Shown here one piece after another: positions 34,245 to 42,092 of a stretch of DNA of 59,753 nucleotides. The notes below the pieces were generated by a model, which was given only the letters and a program-made list of their open reading frames with translations, ran no database searches and was not told the origin of the DNA. Each line of letters opens with the position of its first letter. The first letter of the stretch is position 1. Origin of the DNA: Amycolatopsis orientalis DSM 40040 = KCTC 9412 (GTDB taxonomy: Bacteria; Actinomycetota; Actinomycetes; Mycobacteriales; Pseudonocardiaceae); the NCBI RefSeq assembly GCF_000478275.1, contig NZ_ASJB01000092.1, forward strand, positions 1 to 59,753, in the 5' to 3' direction. Made by a program: the position numbers and the translations under genes.

Positions 34245-35810
34245 ATGAAGACTTCGCGAGCGAGCCAGGATCGACGCCTCCCGCTGCTCGGGGCGGCGGC
34301 GCTCGGCGTCGTGGCCCTCGCCGCGGCACTGGCGGCCGGGCATCTGGTCGCCGGGTTCATCAGCGCCAACGCCTCGCCGTACCTGGCGGTCGGCAACGGG
34401 GCGATCGATCTGACGCCGGTGGAATTGAAGGATTTCGCAGTCCGGACGTTCGGTGTCTACGACAAGCTCGTCCTGCTCGGCGGGATGGCCGTGGTGATGG
34501 TGCTCGCCGCCGCGGCGGCCGGGATCGCCTCGCGCCGGTCACCCGTTCCGGGGCTCGTGCTGATCGCCGCCTTCGGCCTTCTGGGCGGCTTCGCCGTCTC
34601 CCAGCGCCCGGACCTCTCCACGGCCGCGCTCCTGGCGCCGCTGGCCAGCCTGATCGCCGGGGTCGCCGTGTTCTTCTGGCTGCACCGCCTGGCCACGGCG
34701 AGGGTGCTCGCGACGGACGAGGCCTCCGACGGTGAGGCATCGCCGTCGCGCCGGTCGGTGCTGCTGGCCGGGGCCGGGGCCGTCGTCGCCGCCGGTGCGG
34801 CCGGGGCGGGAGGACAGCTTCTCGCCGGGAGTCGCGACGCCGAGTCCTCGCGGGCGGCCGTCGGTCGGCTCGTGCCGGTCCGCCCGGCGCCGCCGATCCC
34901 GGCCGACGCGGATTTCGCCAAACTGGGCACGCCGACCTTCCTCACCTCGAACCGCGACTTCTACCGCGTGGACACGGCGCTGTCCGTGCCGCAGGTCCGG
35001 ACCGAGGACTGGAGCCTCCGCCTGCACGGCATGGTGCGCAACGAGACGCGGTACAGCTACTCCGACATCCGGGACCGGCCGCTGATCGAGCGCACGATCA
35101 CCATGACGTGCGTCTCGAACGAGGTCGGCGGCACCTACGTGTCCACGGCGAACTTCATCGGCATCGATCTCGGCGATCTGTTGCGGGAGGCGGAGGTCCT
35201 CCCGGGTGCCGAGCAGATCTTCTCCACCAGTGTCGACGGCTGGACCTCCGGCAGTCCGGTCGCCGCCGCGCTCGATCCGGAGCGGGGCGCGATGCTGGCG
35301 ATCGGGATGAACGGGGAACCGCTGCCGGTCGAACACGGTTTCCCCGCCCGGCTGGTCATCCCCGGTCTCTACGGCTATGTGTCGGCGACCAAATGGGTCA
35401 AAGATCTGGAGATCACCACCTGGAAAGCGCGCCGGGCGTACTGGCTCGACCGCGGCTGGGGTGAACAGGCCCCGATCAAAACGCAGTCCAGGATCGACAG
35501 TCCGAAAGGATTCGAAACGGTACCGGCGGGCAAGGTCCGTATTTCGGGTGTCGCCTGGGCCCAGCACACCGGCATCGACCGGGTCGAGGTCCGGGTCGGT
35601 ACCGGGAACTGGTTACCCGCAACGCTTTCCCGTGAGGTGGGAGTCAACACCTGGCGGATGTGGTGGGCCGAATTCGACCTCCCGGCGGGGAGTCACCAGG
35701 CCGTCGTCCGCGCGGTCGACAAATCCGGTTACACACAGACCGACGCCCGCGCCGGAACCGTTCCGGACGGGGCGACGGGCTGGCACACCATCACTTTCAC
35801 CACCCGGTGA
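34245..35810 (+). CDS. Membrane-bound molybdopterin oxidoreductase (sulfite oxidase family)
   Basis: 521 aa. Four N-terminal membrane helices (about 12-150) precede an SRRSVLLAGAG segment that looks like an internal Tat-type signal. The Mo-cofactor domain (about 215-410) has the ligand Cys289 in TMTCVSNEVGG and GYVSATKWV. A C-terminal Mo-co dimerisation (Ig-like) domain ends DGATGWHTITFTTR. The family oxidises sulfite or reduces sulfoxide/methionine-sulfoxide type substrates at the outer face. A fasciclin lipoprotein follows 89 bp downstream, a pairing also reminiscent of mycobacterial MPT70/83 neighbourhoods. No clear ribosome site at ATG 34245. Confidence 0.88.
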   Translation: MKTSRASQDRRLPLLGAAALGVVALAAALAAGHLVAGFISANASPYLAVGNGAIDLTPVELKDFAVRTFGVYDKLVLLGGMAVVMVLAAAAAGIASRRSPVPGLVLIAAFGLLGGFAVSQRPDLSTAALLAPLASLIAGVAVFFWLHRLATARVLATDEASDGEASPSRRSVLLAGAGAVVAAGAAGAGGQLLAGSRDAESSRAAVGRLVPVRPAPPIPADADFAKLGTPTFLTSNRDFYRVDTALSVPQVRTEDWSLRLHGMVRNETRYSYSDIRDRPLIERTITMTCVSNEVGGTYVSTANFIGIDLGDLLREAEVLPGAEQIFSTSVDGWTSGSPVAAALDPERGAMLAIGMNGEPLPVEHGFPARLVIPGLYGYVSATKWVKDLEITTWKARRAYWLDRGWGEQAPIKTQSRIDSPKGFETVPAGKVRISGVAWAQHTGIDRVEVRVGTGNWLPATLSREVGVNTWRMWWAEFDLPAGSHQAVVRAVDKSGYTQTDARAGTVPDGATGWHTITFTTR

Positions 35811-35899
35811 TCGGCGTCACTCGAAAGAGTGGCAATCCGATTCCGTAGCAGTTCCGAATACCCGGCAAGAACCCGAAAAAACAAATGGAGTGATTTTCC

Positions 35900-36577
35900 G
35901 TGAGCAAGCTTCGCGTCGCAGGAATCGGTTTCACCGCGGTCGCCGCGCTGGCGTTGGCCGCCTGCAGCAGCAACGACAGCGCTTCGTCCGGCAGCTCCAG
36001 CAGTGCCCCCGCGCCCGCCCCGTCCTCCTCGATGTCGGCCCCGATGTCCAGCGCCGCTTCGGGTGACGGCGTCACCACCAACGCCGACGTGTTCGGCCCG
36101 GCGTGTTCGAAGCTGCCGCAGGGCAGCGAGCCGGGTTCGCTGGACTCGATGGGCCCGCAGCCGGTCGCCAGCGCCGCCTCGACCAACCCGCTGCTGACCA
36201 AGCTGGTCGCCGCGGTCAAGGCCACCAACCTGGTCGACACGCTCAACAGCCAGCAGGCCATCACCGTGTTCGCCCCGGCCGACCCGGCCTTCGCCGCCCT
36301 CGGTGACGCGAAGTTCAACGAACTCGCCGGCAAGCCGGACCAGCTGGCCCCGATCCTGCAGTACCACGTCGTCGGCAAGCGTTACGACGCCAAGGGCCTG
36401 GAGTCGGCCAAGTCGGTGGAGAGCCTGAACACCGCCGGTGGCCCGGTCAAGATCGAAGGCTCCGGCGAGAACATGACCGTCAACGGCGCCAAGGTCCTCT
36501 GCGGCAACATCCCCACCAAGAACGCTACCGTCTTCGTGATCGACAAGGTGCTCACCCCCGGCACCAACAAGAACTAG
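35900..36577 (+). CDS. Fasciclin-domain lipoprotein (MPT83/MPT70-like)
   Basis: 225 aa from GTG 35900 with GGAG upstream. Lipobox ALAAC places the lipidated Cys near residue 21. A Ser/Ala/Pro linker (about 22-55) is followed by a FAS1 domain with H1 motif NSQQAITVFAPADPAFAAL, the YHVVG block and a C-terminal NATVFVIDKVLTP. Mycobacterial relatives are surface/secreted antigens. Probably co-transcribed with the upstream oxidoreductase and stopped by the hairpin at 36592. Confidence 0.92.
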   Translation: MSKLRVAGIGFTAVAALALAACSSNDSASSGSSSSAPAPAPSSSMSAPMSSAASGDGVTTNADVFGPACSKLPQGSEPGSLDSMGPQPVASAASTNPLLTKLVAAVKATNLVDTLNSQQAITVFAPADPAFAALGDAKFNELAGKPDQLAPILQYHVVGKRYDAKGLESAKSVESLNTAGGPVKIEGSGENMTVNGAKVLCGNIPTKNATVFVIDKVLTPGTNKN

Positions 36578-36591
36578 TCCCCACCCCCATG

Positions 36592-36629
36592 ATCGCGGTG
36601 GCCACACCCTCGGGTGCGGCCACCGCGAT
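36592..36629. terminator. Intrinsic terminator
   Basis: atcgcggtggcc pairs with ggccaccgcgat (12 bp), with an inner accc/gggt pair, followed on the plus strand by tttttcc. It terminates the fasciclin gene and can also serve the convergent Asp23 operon. Confidence 0.9.
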
Positions 36630-36653
36630 TTTTCCTTTGCCAGGGGCCGACTG

Positions 36654-36959
36654 TCAGGGGGTCAGCGCGGCGGCGTCCACATCGGTCACGACGAGCCGCA
36701 GACTCGCGTTCTCCCAAGCGGTTCCGGCCAGGACGGCCCGCAGGACGGCGCCCGCGGTCTCCGTCAGCGGCGGGATCGGCACGCTCAGCGCGACGACGCG
36801 GATCTCGACGACGTCCTCGGAGATGTCGACGGCCATCACGTCGAGGTCCCAGGGCAGGTTCGCCGCGGCGGCCGTGGTGGACGGCGTCGCCGGACGCAGC
36901 CCCGGCACGTCGCGGAGCGCGCTGAGCAGCGACGCGGTCAGTTCGGAACGGGCGGTCAC
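36654..36959 (-). CDS. Small protein at the end of the Asp23 operon
   Basis: 101 aa, last gene of the sigma/anti-sigma/Asp23 operon. GTG 36959 overlaps the TGA of the Asp23 gene, and GGAGG lies 7 nt upstream. Begins TARSELTASLLSALRDVPGL; the middle, DVMAVDISEDVVEIRVVALS, reads like the beta strands of an Asp23-type fold, so it may be a divergent member. No signal or membrane segment. Function unknown. Confidence 0.75.
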   Translation of the reverse strand: MTARSELTASLLSALRDVPGLRPATPSTTAAAANLPWDLDVMAVDISEDVVEIRVVALSVPIPPLTETAGAVLRAVLAGTAWENASLRLVVTDVDAAALTP

Positions 36960-37363
36960 AACAGGCCTCCACGGATTTCGATGTCCAAAACAGTCACCGA
37001 GACGGCGGAGGGGACGAGCCCCGTCGCCTCGGTGACGGCACGGCTGACCGCGCGCTGGACCGCCTGCGCGGTCGCGGCGGCCTGGTCGAGCCCGGAGACC
37101 GAGAGATCGATCTCCACCCGCACGTCCGGCGGATCGTGTTCGACGAACGCGCGGACCCCTTCGGTCGGCGCCGGTTCGAGGCCCTTGATGCGCTGCCGCG
37201 CGATCCGGGTCAGCGAACCGGCCAGCCCGCGCAGGCCGGGTTCCAGTCGTGCCACGCCGGGGACCTTCGCCGCGGCGTGCGCGGCGACGGCGGCGATCAC
37301 CGGCGGGGCGATCACCGTCTCGACCAGCTGCCCGGCCGGGGCCGATGGCTGCTCACGCGTCAT
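36956..37363 (-). CDS. Asp23/Gls24 family envelope stress protein
   Basis: 135 aa. VETVIAPPVIAAVAAHAAAK VPGVARLEPGL and DVRVEIDLSVSGLDQAA are family-typical. The C-terminus EATGLVPSAVSVTVLDIEI matches the last strand-helix of Asp23. Firmicute homologues associate with the membrane during cell-envelope stress. ATG 37363 lies inside the end of the preceding gene (11-nt overlap), indicating tight coupling to the anti-sigma-like protein and ECF sigma factor. Confidence 0.88.
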   Translation of the reverse strand: MTREQPSAPAGQLVETVIAPPVIAAVAAHAAAKVPGVARLEPGLRGLAGSLTRIARQRIKGLEPAPTEGVRAFVEHDPPDVRVEIDLSVSGLDQAAATAQAVQRAVSRAVTEATGLVPSAVSVTVLDIEIRGGLL

Positions 37364-37922
37364 AGATGTCCTCCACCACCAGGTCGAGCCGGGCGAGCCG
37401 GATGCCGACGCGCGCGCCCGCGGCCGCGGTGACTCGCTCGCGGACGACGCTCAGCGAGTCGCCGTCGAAATCGTGCGCGATCGCGAGGCTCAATTCCACG
37501 TCCACGCCCGGCGCGTCCGAGGGGTCTTCCGCCGACCGGCGGACCCGGCAGTGCCGGGCGCGGACACCGTCGACGGTGTCCGCGGCGAACCGCAGCACCG
37601 CGGCGACGGCCTGGTCGCTCACCTGGACCTCACCCGGTTCGGGGCTGGCCAGCGGCACCAGGTCGCGGCGCCGCACCTCGGCGCGGACCGCCGACATGAT
37701 CCGGCCGACGAGATCCGGCGACGGCTCGGTGTCGTCCTCGGCGAATTCCCTGGTCAGCCCGCGGAGTATCCGCAGGCTCTCCTGAGTCGCCTGGCAGTGC
37801 GGGCAGCCGAGTTCGTGCGCGTCCGCCCGTCCGGCGTCGACCTCGTCGAGTCGTTCCCAGACCTGTTCCACGTCCCGGCCGCACGGCAGTAGGTAGTCCT
37901 GAGTCGCGTGGTTCATCGCCAT
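37353..37922 (-). CDS. Anti-sigma-type zinc-finger protein fused to an Asp23-like domain
   Basis: 189 aa. The N-terminal part (to ~70) has an H-x3-C-x2-C zinc-binding anti-sigma signature in AHELGCPHC plus an upstream Cys in LLPCGRDV. The C-terminal part (about 100-189) reads as an Asp23/Gls24-like domain (VSDQAVAAVLRFAADTVDGV, VDVELSLAIAHDFDGDSL). No membrane helix, so a cytoplasmic anti-sigma is expected. ATG 37922 follows GGAGGT; ATG 37916 (ATGA overlap with the sigma stop) is the alternative. The pair should set sigma activity in response to thiol/zinc or envelope signals. Confidence 0.8.
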   Translation of the reverse strand: MAMNHATQDYLLPCGRDVEQVWERLDEVDAGRADAHELGCPHCQATQESLRILRGLTREFAEDDTEPSPDLVGRIMSAVRAEVRRRDLVPLASPEPGEVQVSDQAVAAVLRFAADTVDGVRARHCRVRRSAEDPSDAPGVDVELSLAIAHDFDGDSLSVVRERVTAAAGARVGIRLARLDLVVEDIYDA

Positions 37923-38494
37923 GGCGCCATCACCTCCGCCAACTGTGCTCGTGCTCGTGCGATGCGTCCGCGCACCGCCGTGGTGGTCGCCCCGATCGCC
38001 TTCGCGATCTCCTCGTAGGACCGGCCGTGGACCTCGCGCAACAGCCAGCAGGCCCGTTGCTCGGCGGTCAGCCCGTCCAGCGCCCCGGTCAACGCCGTGA
38101 GCTGCGCGTTCGTCTCCGCGGTGCGGTCCGGCCGTCCGGCGGAACCGGCGGACTCCTGCTGGTCCAGCTCGACGTCGGCCACCGGTTTCCTGGCGCGGAT
38201 GACGTTCAGGCACCGGTTGGTCGTCATCCGGTAGAGCCAGCCGACGAACGCGGCGTCCTCCTGGAGCTGGTCGAGTCGTCGCCAGGCGGTGAGGAACACC
38301 TCCTGGACGACGTCCTCGGCGTCCCCCTTGTTCCCGAGCATCCGCAGCGCCAGCCGGTACATGTTCCCCTGAAAGCGCAGGACGAGCTGCTCGTACGCGC
38401 GGATCTCGCCGTCACGGGCCCGCGCCACCAGCGTGGCGTCGTCCAGCACCGTTTCGCCGGCCGCGGGCGCGGCCTCTCTCGCCGACGTCGTCAT
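37913..38494 (-). CDS. ECF RNA polymerase sigma factor
   Basis: 193 aa. Region 2 (AYEQLVLRFQGNMYRLALRM, KGDAEDVVQEVFLTAWRRLD, GWLYRMTTNRCLNVIRARK) and region 4 (LTALTGALDGLTAEQRACWL, SYEEIAKAIGATTTAVRGRI) are both complete. A linker of ~40 aa joins them. ATG 38494 is chosen for its AGGTG 6 nt upstream over GTG 38503. First gene of the operon with an anti-sigma-like protein, Asp23 and a small protein. No promoter consensus was confirmed. Confidence 0.92.
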   Translation of the reverse strand: MTTSAREAAPAAGETVLDDATLVARARDGEIRAYEQLVLRFQGNMYRLALRMLGNKGDAEDVVQEVFLTAWRRLDQLQEDAAFVGWLYRMTTNRCLNVIRARKPVADVELDQQESAGSAGRPDRTAETNAQLTALTGALDGLTAEQRACWLLREVHGRSYEEIAKAIGATTTAVRGRIARARAQLAEVMAPWR

Positions 38495-38651
38495 CCAGCG
38501 CACCTGTGCAGTGGCGCCATGGCGAAGCTCCCTTCACGCCACCCCCGTCCGGTGGCATCTGTAAGACACGGCTTCCCCGGAAACGTCACGCGGGAAACAC
38601 GGACCAGCCGATCACGGCCTGCCGGATCGCGCACCCCGAAGTCACCCTGGG

Positions 38652-39830
38652 TCAGCCGCGACGGGCGAGCACGGGATAGTCGTCGAGGACGATGTCGGTG
38701 GCGAGCTTGTCGGTCATCCACAGCATCCCGCGCAGCATCAGACGGCGGCGGAACATCTGGTTGCGCAGGGCGATCCGCAGTTTCGTCGACGGCGCGAGGA
38801 ACGAGCCCGCGCTGGCGCCGCGGGCGATCTTGGCGTACCCGCGGAACTTCTCCTCGTACCGCCGGAACGCCACCTCGTGGTTCCCGTCCGCCTCCGCGAG
38901 CTCGCCCGCGATGACATACGCGGCCACGACGGCGAGGCCGGTGCCGAAACCGCCCAGCGTGTTGCCGTAGGCCGCGTCGCCGAGGAGCGCGACCCGGCCG
39001 GTGTGGTAGCCGTCCATCACGACCCGGCTGAGCGAGTCCAGGTAGACGTCGTCCGACCGCTTCACCGCCTCCATCAGTTCGGGCAGCCGCCAGCCGCCGC
39101 CTTCGAACGCGGTGGTGATGATCTCTTTCTGCTGCTCCATGTCGTACCGGTCGTAGGTCAGTTCGGGGGAGGCGAAGACGAAGAACGCGGGCGCCTTGGG
39201 CCCGCCGGTGGCGGCCATGCGGCCGGGCTCGTTGTACATCAGGGAAAGGCCGCCCGCGCCGCGGAAGTCGTCGTGCTCGCCGGTTTCGACCAGGGCGTAG
39301 TAATGCCCGAGGTACCGCACGTAGTCGGCCTCGGGACCGAACGCCAGCCGCCGCACGGTGGAGTGGATGCCATCCGCGCCGAAGACGAGGTCGAACCGCC
39401 TCGGGGCGCCGCGTTCGAAGGTGACGTCGACCCCGTCGGCGGTCTCGGTCAGCGAGGTGATGGAGTCACCGAAGACGTACTCGCAGTCTCGATCCGTCAG
39501 TTCGCAGAGGATCGCGGCCAGATCGCCGCGCCGGATCTCGACGTCGCCGCCGGTGAACTCGCCGGGCAGGACGGCGAGTGGTCGTTCCTCGGCGTCGATG
39601 ATGGTCTGGTCGTGGCCACCGGTCTGCCGTCGGCGGATCTCGTCGAGGATCCCCATCCGTTCCAGCACCATGCGGTGGGTGGCTCCCTTGAAGTCGACCG
39701 CTTGGCCGCCGGTGCGCGCTCCCGCGGATCGTTCGACCACGGTGACCGCGTAGCCCTGCCGGGCGAGCCAGAAGGCGAGGGCGGGCCCGGCGATGCCGGC
39801 GCCGGAGATGAGGACTGTCTTGTTCGTCAT
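38652..39830 (-). CDS. FAD-dependent aromatic-type monooxygenase (TetX/PHBH-like)
   Basis: 392 aa. GSGAGIAGPALAFWLARQG-like N-terminus (seen as VLISGAGIAGPALAFWLARQ), DG motif FGADGIHSTVRRL and GD motif RVALLGDAAYGNTLGGFGTG define class A flavin monooxygenases. They hydroxylate aromatics or inactivate tetracycline-like drugs. Start ATG 39830; GTG 39851 in frame is an alternative. Isolated from the sigma operon by 157 bp. The substrate is not predictable. Confidence 0.9.
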   Translation of the reverse strand: MTNKTVLISGAGIAGPALAFWLARQGYAVTVVERSAGARTGGQAVDFKGATHRMVLERMGILDEIRRRQTGGHDQTIIDAEERPLAVLPGEFTGGDVEIRRGDLAAILCELTDRDCEYVFGDSITSLTETADGVDVTFERGAPRRFDLVFGADGIHSTVRRLAFGPEADYVRYLGHYYALVETGEHDDFRGAGGLSLMYNEPGRMAATGGPKAPAFFVFASPELTYDRYDMEQQKEIITTAFEGGGWRLPELMEAVKRSDDVYLDSLSRVVMDGYHTGRVALLGDAAYGNTLGGFGTGLAVVAAYVIAGELAEADGNHEVAFRRYEEKFRGYAKIARGASAGSFLAPSTKLRIALRNQMFRRRLMLRGMLWMTDKLATDIVLDDYPVLARRG

Positions 39831-39889
39831 GACCGGGAGCTTCGCGGCCACCGTTGACGAAGGGCTGACGAGCCGCTGACCGTCGTTCG

Positions 39890-41035
39890 TCAGTCCCAGC
39901 CGGGCAGGGGCAGGATGAGTTGCCCGGGGTCGGCCGGGGGTGCGGTCTCGTACCGGGCCGGGGTCGCGGACAACCCGATCGGGTTACGGGTCAGCCGGAC
40001 CGGCGTGCCGTCGGGCCGGGGGAGTTCGACCGTCGGGTTCAGGCCGAGTCGCTCCGCGAGCGCGAAGGCGCCCGCGACGTCGTTGACCTCCCCGGCGGGT
40101 ACCCCGGCCGCGCTCAGTTCGGCGGCCCAGTCGGCGGCCGGGCGGCGACTCAGGTGCTCTTCCAGCAGCGTGCGGAGTTCGGCGCGGTGCTCGACGCGGG
40201 CCGGATTGGTCGCGAAACGGTCCTCCCCCGCCAGTTCCGGCAGGCCGATGACCTCGCACAGCGCGGCGAACTGGCGGTCGTTGCCGACGGCGAGGGCGAT
40301 CTCGTGATCGGCGCAGGGAACGAGTTCGTACGGCGCGATGCTCGGATGCCGGTTGCCCATCCGCGCCGGGACCGTGCCGCCCGAGGTGTAGGCGCTGCCC
40401 TGGTTGACCAGCGCGGCGAGCAGGCTGGACAGCAGGTCGATCTCGACGCGCTGGCCTTCGCCGGTCCGGTCGCGGTGGCGGAGCGCGGCGAGGATCCCGA
40501 CACTGGCGAACAGCCCGGCCAGCACGTCGACCAGGGCGACCCCGGCCTTCTGCGGCTCGCCGTCCGGCTCGCCGGTGATGCTCATCAGGCCGCCGACCGC
40601 CTGGATCAGCAGGTCGTACCCGGGCAGCGCCGCGCCGCCGCCCGAACCGAAACCGGTGATGGAGCAGTAGACCAGCCGGGGGTTGGCCGCGCGCAGCGCG
40701 TCCGGTCCGAGCCCGAGGCGGTCCATCACCCCGGGCCGGAAGTTCTCGACCACGACGTCGGCCGCCAGCGCCAGCGCCCGGGCCTGGGCGAGGTCGCCGG
40801 GATCGCCGAGGTCCAGCGCCACGCTCGTCTTGTTGCGGTTCACCGACTGGAAGTAGGTCGCCTGGCCGGACGCGTCGTAGGGCGGGCCCCAGCTGCGGGT
40901 GTCGTCGCCGGTACCCGGCCGCTCGACCTTGACCACCTTCGCGCCGAAGTCGGCCAGGAGCATGGTGGCGAACGGGCCGGCCAGCACCCGGGAGAAGTCC
41001 AGGACGCGCAGCGGGCCGAGTGCGGTGTCGGGCAT
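39890..41035 (-). CDS. CaiB/BaiF family CoA transferase
   Basis: 381 aa. LRVLDFSRVLAGPFATMLLA, VKVERPGTGDDTRSWGPPY, FQSVNRNKTSVALDL and YCSITGFGSGGGAALPGYD are diagnostic. The Asp in GYDLLIQAVGGLM is the nucleophile that forms the acyl-anhydride. Class III transferases move CoA between carboxylates. The gene is monocistronic, 59 bp from the monooxygenase. The substrate is unknown. Confidence 0.93.
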   Translation of the reverse strand: MPDTALGPLRVLDFSRVLAGPFATMLLADFGAKVVKVERPGTGDDTRSWGPPYDASGQATYFQSVNRNKTSVALDLGDPGDLAQARALALAADVVVENFRPGVMDRLGLGPDALRAANPRLVYCSITGFGSGGGAALPGYDLLIQAVGGLMSITGEPDGEPQKAGVALVDVLAGLFASVGILAALRHRDRTGEGQRVEIDLLSSLLAALVNQGSAYTSGGTVPARMGNRHPSIAPYELVPCADHEIALAVGNDRQFAALCEVIGLPELAGEDRFATNPARVEHRAELRTLLEEHLSRRPAADWAAELSAAGVPAGEVNDVAGAFALAERLGLNPTVELPRPDGTPVRLTRNPIGLSATPARYETAPPADPGQLILPLPGWD

Positions 41036-41106
41036 GAGCCCGACCCTAGGTGGCCGCCGAGGGCTTTCGAGTTGTGATCGCGGTCACGAATGGCCTGATT
41101 TCCCAT

Positions 41107-41143
41107 TACTTTCCTCTAGGTACCTACTATCCCCAGGAAGGTA
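41107..41143. promoter_or_regulatory. Inverted repeat upstream of NmrA-like gene
   Basis: tactttcct (41107-41115) and aggaaggta (41135-41143) pair at 8 of 9 positions, with ctaggtacctac in between. HxlR/MarR-type regulators of NmrA-family genes often bind such sites. No regulator gene is adjacent. Confidence 0.4.
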
Positions 41144-41182
41144 GCTTCGGTCCCGTCAAGGAGAACGGACCAAGGAGAGACC

Positions 41183-42010
41183 ATGATCGTGGTGACCGGA
41201 GCGACCGGGAACGTGGGACGGCGGCTGGTGGAGACCCTCGCCGCAGCAGGCGAAGAAGTGACCGCGGTGTCGCGCCGGATCTCGGCGGCGGACGTGCCCG
41301 AGGGTGTGCGGACCGCCCAGGCCGACCTCGCGGAGCCGGCCGGGCTGAAGACGGTGTTCGACGGCGCGGACCGCGTTTTCCTGCTGACGTCAGGGGATTT
41401 CATGGCCGCGGGCGGGAATGTCGCGGACGTAGTCTCGGCGGCGCGCGAATCCGGGGTGCGGCGGATCGTGCTGTTGTCGTCCCAAGGCGTCGGCAGTGGA
41501 CGGCACGCGCCCGCGTTCGAGACGGCGGTCAAGGAGTCGGGTCTGGAGTGGACGGTGCTACGTCCCGGCGGCTTCGCTTCCAACGCTTTCCAGTGGGCGC
41601 CGTCGATCCGCGCCGACCGTGTCGTCGCCGCGCCGTTCGCGGACACCGCGCTGCCGGTGATCGACCCGCTCGACATCGCCGACGTCGCGGCCGTCGCACT
41701 GCGGGAAACCGGCCACAATGGACAGACCTACGTGCTGACCGGGCCCGAGCCGATCTCGCCGCGGCAGCAGGCGGCGGCCTTCGGCGCGGCGCTGGGGGAG
41801 CCGGTGCGGTTCACCGAGCTGACCGAAGACGAAGCGAGGTCGGAGATGTCGCGGTTCATGCCGCCGGTGGTCGTGGAGGCCACGCTCGCCATTCTCGGCT
41901 CGCCGACCGCGGACGAGCGGCGGGTCAGCCCCGACGTCGAACGGGTACTGGGCCGTCCGGGGCGGACCTTCGGCGAATGGGCGGCGCGGAACGCGGCGGC
42001 GTTCACCTGA
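41183..42010 (+). CDS. NAD(P)-binding NmrA-like protein
   Basis: 275 aa atypical SDR: MIVVTGATGNVGRRLVETLA with the GxxGxxG loop, DLAEPAGLKTVFDGADRVFL, VRRIVLLSSQGVGS, and WTVLRPGGFASNAF. It lacks the YxxxK pair, so it may be a redox sensor or reductase of quinone-like compounds. AAGGAGAG lies directly upstream of ATG. It is a distant paralogue of 57021-57869 on the island. Confidence 0.9.
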   Translation: MIVVTGATGNVGRRLVETLAAAGEEVTAVSRRISAADVPEGVRTAQADLAEPAGLKTVFDGADRVFLLTSGDFMAAGGNVADVVSAARESGVRRIVLLSSQGVGSGRHAPAFETAVKESGLEWTVLRPGGFASNAFQWAPSIRADRVVAAPFADTALPVIDPLDIADVAAVALRETGHNGQTYVLTGPEPISPRQQAAAFGAALGEPVRFTELTEDEARSEMSRFMPPVVVEATLAILGSPTADERRVSPDVERVLGRPGRTFGEWAARNAAAFT

Positions 42011-42063
42011 GCCGGACACCACTCCGGGGCCCCTGACCCGACGCCGTCCGAACCGGTTGTGCT

Positions 42064-42077
42064 TAGACTGAGGTCTA
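42064..42077. promoter_or_regulatory. Short palindrome TAGAC-N4-GTCTA
   Basis: A 5-bp inverted repeat with 4-nt spacer located 16 nt before the GTG start of the carboxyethylornithine synthase-like gene. A second, GC-rich inverted repeat (ggggcccct at 42026, aggggcccc at 42082) brackets it. It may be an operator or a stem near the start. Confidence 0.35.
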
Positions 42078-42092
42078 GTTAAGGGGCCCCAA

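Noticed and set aside
41183..42010. NmrA pair (41183 and 57021) as evidence of a duplicated segment
   Set aside because: The proteins are only distantly similar, and flanking genes are unrelated, so they are family members rather than a recent duplication.
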